Shown here piece by piece: positions 53,393 through 63,384 of a stretch of DNA of 64,000 nt. The translations under genes and the position numbers were made by a program. A model generated the notes under the pieces. That model searched no databases and was not told where the DNA came from. It worked only from the letters and a program-made list of their open reading frames with translations. Source of the stretch: Prorocentrum cordatum (taxonomy: Eukaryota > Sar > Dinophyceae > Prorocentrales > Prorocentraceae); the NCBI GenBank assembly GCA_963575745.1, contig CAUYUJ010001370.1, forward strand, positions 340,001-404,000, given 5' to 3'. Numbering within the stretch: the stretch's first letter is position 1; every line of letters starts with the position of its first letter.

Positions 53393-53533
53393 AAGCCACT
53401 TGGGCCCAGACCATTTTGGCAGGAGCCCAAGCCTCGACCCCGCCACGTGGGGGCTTGAGGGGCAAGTCGTCGCCCACCGCACCCGAGCCAGGCTCGGCAG
53501 CTTCGGTGGTAGATCGGCTTGGCGAAGTCGAGG

Positions 53534-54649
53534 ATGTCGACAGCAGCAGGCTCGGAGGCGTGGAGCAAGTGCGGTGCCTGCGGAAGGTGCGAGTACAATT
53601 CGATCCTCACCGAGAGGGACAGGAAGTGCAAGTGCGGGCGGCAGGTGAAGCTCTTCAAGCCGAAGAAGGCCGCCGGCGCAGACACCGCCCAGTCCAACCA
53701 GCTGAAGACGGTCGGAGGCAACAAGGGCGGGGAGGCAGACGCTGTAGGCGCAGCTGCCAGCCCAGCCGATCGCCTCGGGCTCATGCGGAGCACGATGGCC
53801 ACGACCGACGACCCTTTGTTGAAGAAGTTGTTAGGCGACGAGATCGCCAAGCTCGAGGCCGCCCGGGCGAACCCCCCTCAGAGCAAGGAGGAGGCGTTGC
53901 GGCACGCCTCAGGAGCTTGGCGCGATGCGTCGCTCAGGCATGACCAGGCCATCCAGGCCGTGGTCAAAGCGCAAGATAACCTAGCCAAGGCACAGCAGAG
54001 AGAGAGCGAGGCCGCCCTGACTCTGGCCAAGTGCGAGGCCGCCAGGCGTTTGGCAGCGCAGGGCATGGCGGCCGAGATGGGCCTCGGCGGCACGGAGACC
54101 ACCAAGAGCGAGGTCAGGGAGGTTCTCTTCGAGGTGAAGATCGACGAGGAGTTTTTCCAGTCCGTAGACTCCCTGGACATAGAGGAGACAGACAGGAAGG
54201 CGCTGAAGCAGCTGGAGCAGGAGCTACGCAGCGCTCAATCGCTCATCGAGGGCAAGCACACGGAGGTCAAATCGTGGAACGAGAGGATGACCACCCTGCG
54301 TGCGAAGATCGACGAGCGGCTCAAGAAGAAGAGGCGCCAAGGGATTGGCGAGGCAGCTGCTGGCGGCGACGGCGGCAGCGCGGAGGGCCACGATGGTGCT
54401 CCAGCGGGCTCCGCCCCAGGCGCCAGCGGGGGCCCCGCGGCCGCCGCGACGGCGGCCCCCGCCGCTGGCGACGGAGCCGCCCCCGCCACGGCAGATGCCG
54501 CCGCCGCGGAGGCACGCGCCACGCAGGACGCCGCCGACCGCATCAGCGCGGCCAAGCTGGCGGCGGCGCAGGCGGCGCAGCAGGCGAAGAAGGCAGCTGC
54601 CCAGGCTACCGCGGCTTCGGCGGCGGCGGCGGCGAGCGGCCCGCAGTGA
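53534..54649 (+). CDS. LINE ORF1 (zinc-ribbon, coiled-coil protein)
   Basis: 371 codons from the first ATG (MSTAAGSEAWSKCGACGRC). The frame is open five codons upstream but without ATG. N-terminus: SKCGACGRCEYN and RKCKCGRQ, a C-x2-C-x2-C...C-x-C zinc-ribbon. Middle (about 100-250): Ala/Glu/Lys-rich helices with heptad character (KALKQLEQELRSAQSLIEG). C-terminus: Ala/Gly-rich low complexity. It probably binds the element RNA as the structural protein. It ends at TGA (54647-54649), but the frame stays open straight into the endonuclease, so a single polyprotein is possible. Confidence 0.65.
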   Translation: MSTAAGSEAWSKCGACGRCEYNSILTERDRKCKCGRQVKLFKPKKAAGADTAQSNQLKTVGGNKGGEADAVGAAASPADRLGLMRSTMATTDDPLLKKLLGDEIAKLEAARANPPQSKEEALRHASGAWRDASLRHDQAIQAVVKAQDNLAKAQQRESEAALTLAKCEAARRLAAQGMAAEMGLGGTETTKSEVREVLFEVKIDEEFFQSVDSLDIEETDRKALKQLEQELRSAQSLIEGKHTEVKSWNERMTTLRAKIDERLKKKRRQGIGEAAAGGDGGSAEGHDGAPAGSAPGASGGPAAAATAAPAAGDGAAPATADAAAAEARATQDAADRISAAKLAAAQAAQQAKKAAAQATAASAAAAASGPQ

Positions 54650-55681
54650 GATCAGCAGCCGTCTTCCCCTCCCTCGCCGAGTCCGTCGACTGGTGCACTG
54701 CGGGAGGCGAGGACGGCTCAGCAGGGCGGCGCTAGTGCCGCTCACGATGCAGATAATTCAGTGAGTACCTTTTTCTTTGCCAACATCACCTGTGCTGGAC
54801 GGCAAGCTTGGGATTTCCTGATTGAGCAGCCCTACCACTTCATGGGCGTGGTCGAATCACACGTGGACGCTAGGAGCCTCGCCGAGTGGGGTGGCAAGGC
54901 CAGAGAGGCGAAGCTTCGTCTGCTGGCCAACCCAGCCAGGCCACCAGGGCGGGGCGGCGCCTCCTCGAGCCAGGCCGCCAGGGCCAACGGGGGAGGCGAG
55001 TGGCTGCTGACGCAGGGTCATCGTAGTGTTAGGAGTTTAGCTGAATCTTGGCGTGCTTTGCGGGCAGACGGGCACGACGCATTAGATGGGCTCCAGGCCT
55101 CTCTGATTGATATGCGAGGATTTTCATTTGTCGCAATCTGTTTTTATGGGTTCGCCAGTGAAGGATGGTCGGGGCGAAACCTGCAACGATTTCGGAGGTT
55201 AGGGGCCCTCTTGGTCAGCCTCCAGTTGCCGTGGGTTGTTTTTGCTGATTGGAATATGCCAGCTTCCAGCTTAGAGACGCGTGGATTTCTTGCCAAGGTC
55301 CAGGGCCATGTCTTGAGGGCTTCGAATATTGAGGTGACGTGCGCAGCAGGCGCCCAAGGTTCGGAGATAGACTATGCCGTGGCAAGCTCGAATTTTGTAC
55401 CATATGTCTTGTCTCTGGAGGCCCGTGTAGATGTGCCTTGGAAAACGCATTGCGGTCTGCTAATGCGTTTCAGGGGCACAGCCAGTCAGTTGGTCGCACG
55501 TTCTTTGGACATCCCAGCCAAGCTGCCACAGTCCCACCGCCTCACCTCCATCCCCTCGCCTGGCTCCAAATCATCTCGGGCCAAAGCCCAACGTCTGGAG
55601 GCTCAGGAGGCTGCTAGAGCTCGTAGTGCCGAGGAGGCTCATTTGTTGTTTGGGGATATTTTTGGAAGAGCCAGGGGATAA
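54650..55681 (+). CDS. LINE APE-type endonuclease
   Basis: The frame continues directly after the ORF1 TGA (DQQPSSPPSPSP). No ATG is needed if read through; the first possible internal start lies at 54761 (GTG). Counting from there: FFFANITC (Asn8), FMGVVESHVD (Glu32), VAICFYGFASEGW, WVVFADWNMPASSL (the D-x-N pair), GSEIDYAVAS (second Asp) and VPWKTHCGLLMRF (His). This is the complete N-E-DxN-D-H set of AP-endonuclease-like LINE nucleases that nick the target strand. The frame ends at TAA (55679-55681); a shift in the T5 run near 55660 leads to the RT frame. Confidence 0.72.
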   Translation, partial: DQQPSSPPSPSPSTGALREARTAQQGGASAAHDADNSVSTFFFANITCAGRQAWDFLIEQPYHFMGVVESHVDARSLAEWGGKAREAKLRLLANPARPPGRGGASSSQAARANGGGEWLLTQGHRSVRSLAESWRALRADGHDALDGLQASLIDMRGFSFVAICFYGFASEGWSGRNLQRFRRLGALLVSLQLPWVVFADWNMPASSLETRGFLAKVQGHVLRASNIEVTCAAGAQGSEIDYAVASSNFVPYVLSLEARVDVPWKTHCGLLMRFRGTASQLVARSLDIPAKLPQSHRLTSIPSPGSKSSRAKAQRLEAQEAARARSAEEAHLLFGDIFGRARG

Positions 55682-57095
55682 CTCCCAGGGCCCCGATCCC
55701 CCAGGGTCAGACGGTATCACCCACGATTTAAACCAATTTTTAAATCAGGATGCTGAGTTAGATTTTGACTTTGGGGCCTGGGATGACGAGGAGGAGGATC
55801 CGTGGGCTCACGAGGGGAATTTTGGCGCCTGTGACGGGACTTCTGTCTCTGGTGGCGCGAGCTCTGGAGCCAGCGGTGTCGGAGGCAAGTCTGGAGCCCC
55901 CCTCTCGAGCACATCGGTCCCCCCGAGTCCCAAGGAGGCCACTGCGGGTGTCACCAGTCAGGGCCTCGAGGTTCCACCAGTAGAGTCTCGCGACCCTTCG
56001 GCGATCCCCTCGTGCACGGCTGAGGATGCTGCTGCCTCTCTCCCCCCTTTTGCTCTCCCGTCATCGTTGTGGCTCAAGCATCGGACTCACGTTGGTTTTC
56101 TCCACACTCCATGCGCCTGGAGTGTGGTTCGCGATTCCCTGGCTTACAAAGCTGGGGCCACCCACATAGATCAAGTCAGTGGCATGTATGGGGCATGGGC
56201 ACTGGCGCTCGAGGGCGCAGTTTACGAGCACCACGAGATGGTTCCTCCTGCTAGGCGACCCCGCCGAGCAGACGGGCCACGTTTTCGAGTACACGAGGTT
56301 CGCATGTCTGAACGCAGCAGGGCTCTACCCTTGCTGGACCGCTGCAGCACTTGGTGGTCGCGATGCCATACGGTGCTGGGACGTTTGGCACACCATCGGC
56401 GTCGAGGTAACGGTTCACGACAGTGCGCTACTCTGCTCCAGGCCTGCCAGAGGTTGGTCACGGACTACCCTGAGAGGGCTCACCTGTCCCTCTCCAGGAC
56501 TTGGACGTGGAACAACTGGCTGGAGCATGTGAAGTCGCCCGATGGTCTTTCGATCGAGTCCCTGACGGACTTGGTGGCGACGGCCGAGAAGGGAGCCAGC
56601 AGAGCCCGTGGCAAAGCTCTGCACGCTTCTTTGGACGACTTCAAGACCTGGATTGTAGAGGATAACTCAGTCAACATCTTGCATAAGAGTATCAAGAAGA
56701 TCCCTGCAGCTCCGCTGGAGCTCATCACCCCCGCTGGCGTTGTGCACCACCCCAGGGACATCATTGACACCAAAGTCACGAAGTGGCACGACCTGTGGGG
56801 CAGCACACCGCTTGATCAGGTGCAGCTGCTCAGGGAGCTCGACACAATCAAGGCAGAGGCGGAGTTCCAAGAGTTGCCTCCGCTGACGGGGGAGATGCTG
56901 AAGGCGGCCGCACACAAGATGCGGCCTCGAGCGGGGCAGGGAGTCGACCAACTCTCCCCGCTTGACGTGGAGCGGCTGCCACCCGAGGGCCTCGACAACT
57001 TGGCGCAAGTGCTCTCGGCGGTGGAAGCGTGCTTCAGCTGGCCCTGGCAGCTCCTCCTCATCCTGGGTCGCCTTCTCCCCGGGAAGGCAGGGGGG
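55640..57095 (+). CDS. LINE RT N-terminal part
   Basis: Frame continuing from the endonuclease after a one-base shift (GIFLEEPGDNSQGPDPPGSD). Acidic linker, a Ser/Gly-rich part, then a helical region with HVGFLHTPCAWSVVRD, and the thumb-side start of RT: LPPLTGEMLKAAAHKMRPRA then GQGVDQLSPLDVERLPPEG, the conserved G-x-D block that opens LINE RTs. The frame departs near 57090, in the G6 run after LLPGKA, and its remaining codons to 57275 are a shadow. Confidence 0.65.
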
Positions 57096-58885
57096 CGACA
57101 GGGCCATCGGCCTCGTGGGGATGGTGCCCCGCATCTGGTCCCTGGCACGAGAGCCGCTCATCAGGGAGTGGACGCGCGAGTGTCAGCCTCACTGGGGCGC
57201 CGCGGTGGAGGGCAACTCGGCGCTGAGGGAGGCCTTCCTCCGCATCCTGGGCGAGGAGGTGCACTCGCGTCTTGACGTTGCAGTCGGGCACGGGCTCCTC
57301 GACATCCAGTCGTTCTACGACAGTATTTGCTGGCTTCGTCTAGCCAGGACGGCGCTGGCTCTGGGCTTTCCGCCCACTATCCTTTTTCTAGAGCTGCAGC
57401 TTTGCCTGGCGCCGAGGACGCTGGCGCAGGGCTCATGCTTCTCGGAGGCGTTCCAGCCGAGCCGCAGCGTGATCCAAGGGTTGCGCAGCGGCACGAGGTT
57501 CGCACGCTGCATGACCTACTTCATCCTTGGCAAGCTGACGTCGACCCATCCAGGTGTGGATATGCGGCTGTGGATCGACGACCTGTCGCAGTATGTGGTT
57601 GGATCGCGTCAGCACATCAGGAAAGTTTTAGTGCAGGTTCTTAGGCAGACTAGTGACCTACTGGGCAGCGAGGGGCTTCAGGTGGCCAGCAAGAGCGTGG
57701 TCATCTGCTCCAAGCACCAGGACGCGCAGCACATTGTGGCCCGTCTTAGACGCCACGGCATTCAAGTCACGGCGGCGCTGCAGGCGAGCTTCCTCGGAGT
57801 CGACTCAGGAGCGGGGCGGCGCGCTCGGGCTACTCAGAGGAAGAGAGTGAGCAAGGCGACCACCATGCACGGTCGGATTGCTCGTTTCGCCAGGGCCAGT
57901 CGACGCTACAAGCCGACGATGAGACTGGAGGCGGCTGCGGCACAACCAGCAGGTCACTATGGCCACCAAGTTTACGGAGTCCACGGCTCGGCCATGCTGA
58001 ACATGAGGAGGCGCCTGGGCCACGTCGCCAGCTCTGCTCGCAGGGGGAGGTGCCTGACGACGGTGCTGGACCTCAGGTATGGCGATCAGGACCCAGGTTA
58101 TCGTCTCCCATGCGCTTGTCTGAAGATGTGGTTGCAGACCTGGTTCAGTGAGACACGTCTTCGAGCGGGTATTCAACTGGCGTGGCATGCCGTGGCCAAG
58201 CAGTTTCGAGAGATGGCCCCATCTTTGCGCAGCAGGAACGTTCGTGGCCCGATGTCAGCTGTCATCACGTACCTCTTGCAGTACGATTGGGACCCCGTGT
58301 CGGCCACCGAATGGGGTACGAAACCGAGGGGAGTTGAGGGTCGCGAAGCTTTCATTTTCGACGGAGACCTCGGGGCCGACACGGATTTCAGCGATCTCAT
58401 CAACGAGTTCGAGCTCACCATCAAGAATAGGCAGTGGGAAGTTGCAGCGACTCACTTCTGTGGCGGTGGCCTCGAGTGTGGGGCTGATAACAGGTCCTAT
58501 CGTAGATATACCCAGTCTTTAGAGCGTGCCCACAAGGGGCACCAGCTCGCGGAGCTTATGCTCTGCATCGCAGCGGGCGGCTCGTGGCCATTGCAGAGAG
58601 TTGCTGACGAGGTTGGAGGCATCCCGTGCACACTCTGCCCTAGATGTAAGCTTGCCCCCGAAACCTCTTTTCACAGATGCTGGGCCTGCCCAAAGAATGT
58701 AGGCCTGGCTTTCGAAGCTTCGGAGTCGTTGGTTGCACAAGCGTATAGTCAACATGAGTCCGAGCCCTGTTTTTGGCTCAGGGGCGTCTTGCCCTCGGAT
58801 TGGACATCAGTTCCTGCTCCCGCCAGCGAACCCACATGGCTTGTCAGTGGGGTGGATGGGGCCCTTACAAGCTGGGTCGCTGGGC
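57093..58885 (+). CDS. LINE reverse transcriptase palm and C-terminal part
   Basis: After the shift: GGDRAIGLVGMVPRIWSLA. Motif A LLDIQSFYDSICW, motif B SVIQGLRSGTRFARCM, motif C MRLWIDDLSQYVVGS with both Asp present, then QVASKSVVICSKH and a long C-terminal region containing a Cys/His cluster IPCTLCPRCKLAPETSFHRC, a likely zinc finger. Codons before about 57093 in this frame and after about 58885 are shadows. The enzyme copies the element RNA at the nicked target. Confidence 0.72.
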
Positions 58886-59932
58886 GTCGGTTCACTTTCC
58901 GAACCGTTGCTGCTTTTTGGCGACGCCAGCGGGGGGCCAGAGTCCAGAGGCGAGGGCCTCCGCAGGGTCGGCATCGGACTTGTGGCCATCTCCTCCTTTC
59001 ACCCCTGTGTGATAGACGCCTCCCTTCGGGGGCCCCTTCCAGGTCGTCGCCAGACAGTTCCGAGAGGGGAGCTGTTAGGATCGATTGTCGCAGTAGAATT
59101 TAGTGCTGGAGCTAGGATTTACATTACAGACAACGAAGCAGTGATGATAGGATGGCACCAGCAGCGCTTTGATCGCCCTCAGGGCGAGAACTCGGATTTG
59201 TGGTCTAGGCTCGGGAAGTTACGCACCAGTCGGAGCTTTGATCCGATCACGGTTTTGCAGGTTTCATCCCACCAGTCGGCCAGCGAGCTGGCACAGTCGT
59301 CCCTCCTTTGGATGGCGATCGGGAATGAAGCTGCCGACGAGGTGGCGGGTTTGGCCGCGCAGGAGGCCCGTGTTCCTGCTGATTTCAGACACAAGGTCGC
59401 TCGCTCAGAGCAGATGGCTAGACTCGTTCGCCGCCGTCTTTTGCGGGCCAACCTTGAGGCGATCGTTGAGGAAAAGCGTTCTGGCCAGCGCGTGATGGAA
59501 AAGAAGTCCCGCTGCCCTCCCCCTTCTACTTCTGCTCTTGCCTTCTTCGCCGCCTCCCACTCGCTGTCCGAGGATGGAAAAAGCTGCCTGAGATGTCGTG
59601 GGAGCGCGTCTCAGGCGTCCTTGACAGAGTGGAGGCTGAGCCAGTGCTTTGAGCTAATTAAGCAGGATCAGTGTTTCTCTCGAGCGCCGAAGGGTCAGTG
59701 TGTGCATATAGGTGGACGTTGGACTCATCCAAGTCACAACCTATTGTATAGCCATAAGTTGAATCTTTGGTTTTGTAGTTCGTGTGGTTTCTACGGGAGC
59801 CAACAGATGCGGGGTTTAATATCCGAGTGTCTGTGTGCCCCTACGCTTCCCCCCGAGACGCGTGGTAAGCTCACGCCGACCAGGAGAAGTTATATTGACA
59901 GAATTCACAAAGGCCTATGGCCTAAGTGCTAA
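58880..59932 (+). CDS. LINE RNase H domain and Cys-rich C-terminus
   Basis: Frame joined to the RT by a shift near 58880. The four acidic residues of RNase HI are visible: LLLFGDASGG, RGELLGSIVAVEF, IYITDNEAVMIGW and IGNEAADEVAGLA. It is followed by a tail with CLRCRG, RWTHPSHNLLYSHKLNLW and FCSSCGFYG, a Cys/His-rich module found at the C-terminus of dinoflagellate LINEs (from memory). Ends with TAA... the stop is TAA or TAG class at 59930-59932. An RNase H in a LINE points to the I-like group. Confidence 0.7.
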   Translation: MGVGSLSEPLLLFGDASGGPESRGEGLRRVGIGLVAISSFHPCVIDASLRGPLPGRRQTVPRGELLGSIVAVEFSAGARIYITDNEAVMIGWHQQRFDRPQGENSDLWSRLGKLRTSRSFDPITVLQVSSHQSASELAQSSLLWMAIGNEAADEVAGLAAQEARVPADFRHKVARSEQMARLVRRRLLRANLEAIVEEKRSGQRVMEKKSRCPPPSTSALAFFAASHSLSEDGKSCLRCRGSASQASLTEWRLSQCFELIKQDQCFSRAPKGQCVHIGGRWTHPSHNLLYSHKLNLWFCSSCGFYGSQQMRGLISECLCAPTLPPETRGKLTPTRRSYIDRIHKGLWPKC

Positions 59933-60002
59933 GCCTAATTCAACCTGAGCAGACGGCTCGGGTGGTGGTTGGGTTATGTTACTTCGCTTCGCGATCGGTC
60001 CT

Positions 60003-60166
60003 ATCCTATCCTATCCTCCCCCTCCTCCTCCTCCTCCTTCTTCTCCTCCCCCTCCTCCTCTTCCTCCTCCCCCTCCTCCTGCTCCTCCTTCTCCTTCTCC
60101 TCCTCGCCCTCATCCTCATCCTCATCCTCATCCTCATCCTCATCCTCATCCTCATTTTCATCCTCT
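60003..60166 (+). repeat. TATCC, CCT and CCTCAT arrays at LINE 3' border
   Basis: Four CTATC steps, a CCT array, then CCTCAT hexamers (60107-60155). LINE 3' ends often finish in short tandem repeats, so the first of these may mark the end of the element. Confidence 0.75.
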
Positions 60167-60521
60167 CCCCAATGCAGAGACATGTGTCCAGGGGGAAAGG
60201 GATCCTGGACCCTGGGGCGTCCCCGAGGACCAGTTCTTTATCCGGGGCTGTCTCCTGACGGCCCTGGGGCCCGTGGAGGGCCCAAGGCCCCCGAAAACGG
60301 TGAATCACTCCCAGGACCCGTTTCCCATCAGACCATTTTTCGTTCACGTTAATTAGGCTCGTCGTCTTCTTCGCCAGCTTCAGGAAAGAACGGTGCTCGA
60401 GGTACGTTTTTTAAAACATGAACTGTGCATGGTTCACGGCCATTTCGCCCTTGGCCAACATGCGTCAGGACCTCATAGTTGAAGTGCCGACTCATCCTCC
60501 TTCCTCTCCTATCGTCTTCTG

Positions 60522-60690
60522 CTTCGTCATCGCCCTCATCTCAGCATAACCCAAGCACTCTGATACTAAGTGCACGTCGGCCCCGCAGGACCGAAACGCG
60601 CGCTCAGCAATCACACCGTGCACGCGCGGCGGCGGGCGCTTTCTGGCCATGCCGTTCTGGCAACGACATGCCGTAACATGCTTGGTCCAT
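60522..60690 (+). repeat. Dispersed repeat family 2, copy B
   Basis: Diverged copy of 44208-44352: TCTCAGCATA, CGTCGGCCCCGCAGGACCGA, then GGCGGGCGCTTTCTGGCCAT and ACGACATGC. Confidence 0.55.
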
Positions 60691-61009
60691 GCTTTCGGCT
60701 CGCAGCGTGCGGCACAGCATCAGCATGGCCATCGGCGTCTGCGCGCACGCACGGCTCCGCGCGTACCCACGCCCGCGCCCGCGCTCACGCGCGTGTGTCC
60801 ACCGCCGTGTCCTCGGGGCCCCCCTGCTACCACTCGGGGGGCCCAGCGTCCGAAGAGGGATGGCGAGGGAGGAGAGGCCACCACCCCATCCCACATCCAC
60901 GAGGCCCATCGGAGGGGGAAAAGGAGGAGGTATGGCGAGGGAGGGAGAGGCCCGCTCTTGCCCCTACGGCGCAGTTGACGTAGACGTGGCATCTTGCCTG
61001 CAGCATCGT

Positions 61010-61205
61010 ATCTGCATCGGCGGCGAGCACGAGGGGGGGGGAATGAGGAGGAGCGGGCCTTCTCAGAAGGCTCGGATTCCCCCCAGCTTTCTGAGAAGTT
61101 TTCTGAGCTTTCTCCGAAGACAGAGAATTTCCCAGAAGGCGCGAGGGCTTTAAGAAGCCCCGCCGCGTTCTGAAAGGGCCTTGTCCATCTCACTTCACCG
61201 CCTCG
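61010..61205 (+). repeat. Dispersed repeat, copy B
   Basis: Diverged copy of 16950-17150: GGCGGCGAGC, GCGGGCCTTCTCAGAA, several TTCTGAGAAG motifs, GGCCTTGTCC and CCTCGCTCGCCG at the end. Confidence 0.6.
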
Positions 61206-61635
61206 CTCGCCGCCGAATGTGACCATACGACCACACTTCGGGTGATAAGGAGGTTGGGAAGGGGAGAGCGAACCACCTGCTGGCAACTGCGATCGGTGTG
61301 GTGATGACGATTCTGGTAGCGCGCCCTCGAGTGGGCGACGACGCGTGATGACGATGTTGTGCCGCGATGTGATGTCACTATCAACCCCTCTATCGATCTC
61401 AGCCGATCGATCTCACTATCGACCTCACGGCCAGTCTTAGTATCGATGGATCCAGCGACCGATCCCATTATCGATCTCACACTGAGTGGCGCTGAGTGCG
61501 ATCGGGACATCATCGGGATACCATCGAGCCAAATCAGTGCCATCGCCACGGCGCTGTGATGGATGCTTGCTGACTGTGGTGGTTGAGTGTTGATGGCGAT
61601 GTGATGGCTTTTCTGCACTCGCACCATCGCGGAAC

Positions 61636-61746
61636 ACCACGAGACGCCACGGGACACCACGGGACACCGCGAGGCACCATCGGGACACCACGGCGGGACA
61701 CCGCATGACGCCATCGGGACACCGCGGGACACCACGGCGGGACACC
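61636..61746 (+). repeat. CGGGACACCA minisatellite
   Basis: About ten units of 10-12 bases (CACGGGACACCA, CACCATCGGGA, CCGCGGGACA). Confidence 0.8.
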
Positions 61747-61902
61747 CCCAGCCACCGCGCGCCCACCGCTGTCTCGCGCCCACGCAGCTTCGCCTCGCCC
61801 GCATGCGCGACACGAACGCGACACCGGAACCGATCTCTCTGTGGGGGGCTCTCCGTTCCATTGCGATCTCGCCCCCCAACCTCCAAGCACCCTCCTTCAT
61901 CG

Positions 61903-62042
61903 AGCGCGTTCCACTACTCGCAAAGCGCCTACTCGCAGACGTCCGAAAAACACATACCTGCTTCGATGCAGTGAATCGCAGATCCCGCGCGGCGGATCCA
62001 GGCCATTTGCGAGCAGGAACTCTGCGAGTAGTGGAACGCGCT
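61903..62042. mobile_element. 140-bp element with 20-bp perfect inverted ends
   Basis: 61903-61922 (AGCGCGTTCCACTACTCGCA) is the exact reverse complement of 62023-62042. The 100-base interior includes a further CTACTCGCAGA / CTCTGCGAGTAG pairing, so the whole can fold. Size fits a MITE, but no target-site duplication was found. Confidence 0.55.
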
Positions 62043-62123
62043 TGTCTACTCCTTCTGTGTCCCATCCTCCTCCTCTGCATCCTCCTCTCCTCCTCCTCGG
62101 ACCTCCCCGCATCCGAATACTCT

Positions 62124-62300
62124 CCTCCTCCTCCTCCTCCTCCTCCTCCTCCTTCGCCTCCTCCTCCGCCTCCTCCTCCGCCTCCTCCTCCGCCTCCTCC
62201 TCCGCCTCCTCCTCCGCCTCCTCTGCATCCTCCTCCTCCTCTGCATCCGCCTCCTCCTCCTCCTCTTCCTCCTCCTCCTCCTTCTCCTCCTCCTCTTCCT
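62124..62300 (+). repeat. (CCT)n / CCTCCTCCG array
   Basis: CCT triplets with a regular CCG or CTG every third unit, 175 bases. Confidence 0.9.
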
Positions 62301-62345
62301 GCGTCCCACCCCTCCTCCTCTGCATGTCCTCCCTCCCCTTCCGCA

Positions 62346-62435
62346 GGCGCTCGCCGCCTCGCCCGCCGCGGCCGTGCTGCGGGCCGCGCGGGAGCTGCTC
62401 GGCGACGGGGTCCAGCTGGAGAGCACCAGGGACCG
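62346..62435 (+). CDS. Orphan exon
   Basis: After CTTCCGCAG the frame reads ALAASPAAAVLRAARELLGD then GVQLESTRDRG with strong GC third-position bias and amphipathic helix character. The array at 62124-62300 precedes it as a polypyrimidine-rich intron end. The donor is unclear (the frame stays open into a repeat), and no partner exon was found. Confidence 0.38.
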
Positions 62436-62474
62436 CGGCGCCCCCCCCTCGCGCGGTCTGGCCTCCCCAGTTGC

Positions 62475-62635
62475 GAGTCGAAGGGCGCCCTCGGGGGCGC
62501 GCCCTCGGGAGTGCGCCCTCGGGGGGGCACGGTGGAGGCGCCCTCGAGAATGGAATGGGGCGCCCTCGAGAGTGGGGCGCGCCCTCGAGGGCGCCCTTGA
62601 AGAGTGGGGCGCCCTCGAGGGCGCCCTCCCATGGC
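62475..62635. repeat. GCGCCCTCGAGGGCGC palindromic minisatellite
   Basis: About eight GGCGCCCTCG units in alternating context. Several pairs form perfect palindromes around CTCGAG, so this stretch can make cruciforms. Confidence 0.8.
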
Positions 62636-62929
62636 GCGGTCTGGCTTCCTCCGTGCGCGTCGAAGGGCATCACAGTCGGTGATCGACGCTCGATTCATAC
62701 CCGTGCTGCTGCTTCCACTCTGGCCGCCGGGGGGGGGGTCAGGGCATGTTGAGCGACTTGGTCTTCACAGGTCAGGTTTTTGTTCATGCCCCCACTCCGC
62801 CCCGCCGTAGAGTTCCTGGCGTGAGCGCGGGTACGGATAAGATCACCCACTGAACGAGGGTGCCCTCGAGGGCACGAAGTTATTCGTGCTTCGCGCAGTG
62901 CAGCTCGGCTCCGATGCTTCCTCGCCCTC

Positions 62930-63060
62930 CTCGTCTCCCCTGGGGGGGGGCGGCGCAGGAGCGCGAAGTCGTCTCCCCCGGGGGGGGGGGCGGCGCGGGA
63001 GCGCGAAGTCCTTCGCGCCTCCTCGCGCTTCGCGCGCGGCGCGAGGCGCGAGGCCAGGCG
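62930..63060. repeat. GCGCGAAGTC / CCCCTGGGGG repeats
   Basis: GTCTCCCC plus a G run plus CGGCGCAGGAGCGCGAAGTC occurs twice (62933-62970, 62971-63010), followed by a GCGCGCGGCGCGAGGCGCGA stretch. Confidence 0.75.
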
Positions 63061-63384
63061 CCCCTGCTTCTCTGCGCACTGCCGCCGCCGCCGCAACCCA
63101 GGCAGCCCGCCGCTCCACCTGTTTACGCTTCGCGAGCCCCCACCAGCCCATTCGTGAGCCCTGCCCCTGAGAGCTGACGGGAAAAGGGACGCAGAGAAAC
63201 CTGTAGTGAAACAGAGCGGGCAACTAGGGTGAACGAGAGAGATTTCAGGGAGCAAAGGGTCGGCCTTGGAGGGCCTCTTCGGGCCATCCCCAGGGCCCGC
63301 AAAGGAGCGAGGCGAGCAGGAGGAGGCAGACGACGACGACGACCACGACCACGACGATGAGGAGGAGTAGGAACATGAAGGGAC

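Larger units (their letters stand above)
52738..59990 (+). mobile_element. LINE (non-LTR retrotransposon) with APE endonuclease and RNase H
   Basis: Plus-strand order: 71-83 base tandem monomers (52738-52968), a TCC array, ORF1 with zinc-ribbon and coiled coil (53534-54649), endonuclease (54650-55681), RT (55640-about 58880) and RNase H with Cys-rich tail (to 59932). Catalytic residues of all three enzymes are present. It copies itself by nicking DNA and priming on the target. Interruptions: TGA between ORF1 and endonuclease in one frame, and single-base shifts near 55660, 57090 and 58880. The exact 5' end and target-site duplication were not found; the 3' end lies near the TATCC repeats at 60000. 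Confidence 0.78.

Noticed and set aside
56057-56077. Second possible spliced-leader relict ending GTGGCTCAAG
   Set aside because: Only about 16 of 21 positions match and it lies inside the LINE ORF in a conserved-looking coding context, so chance is likely.
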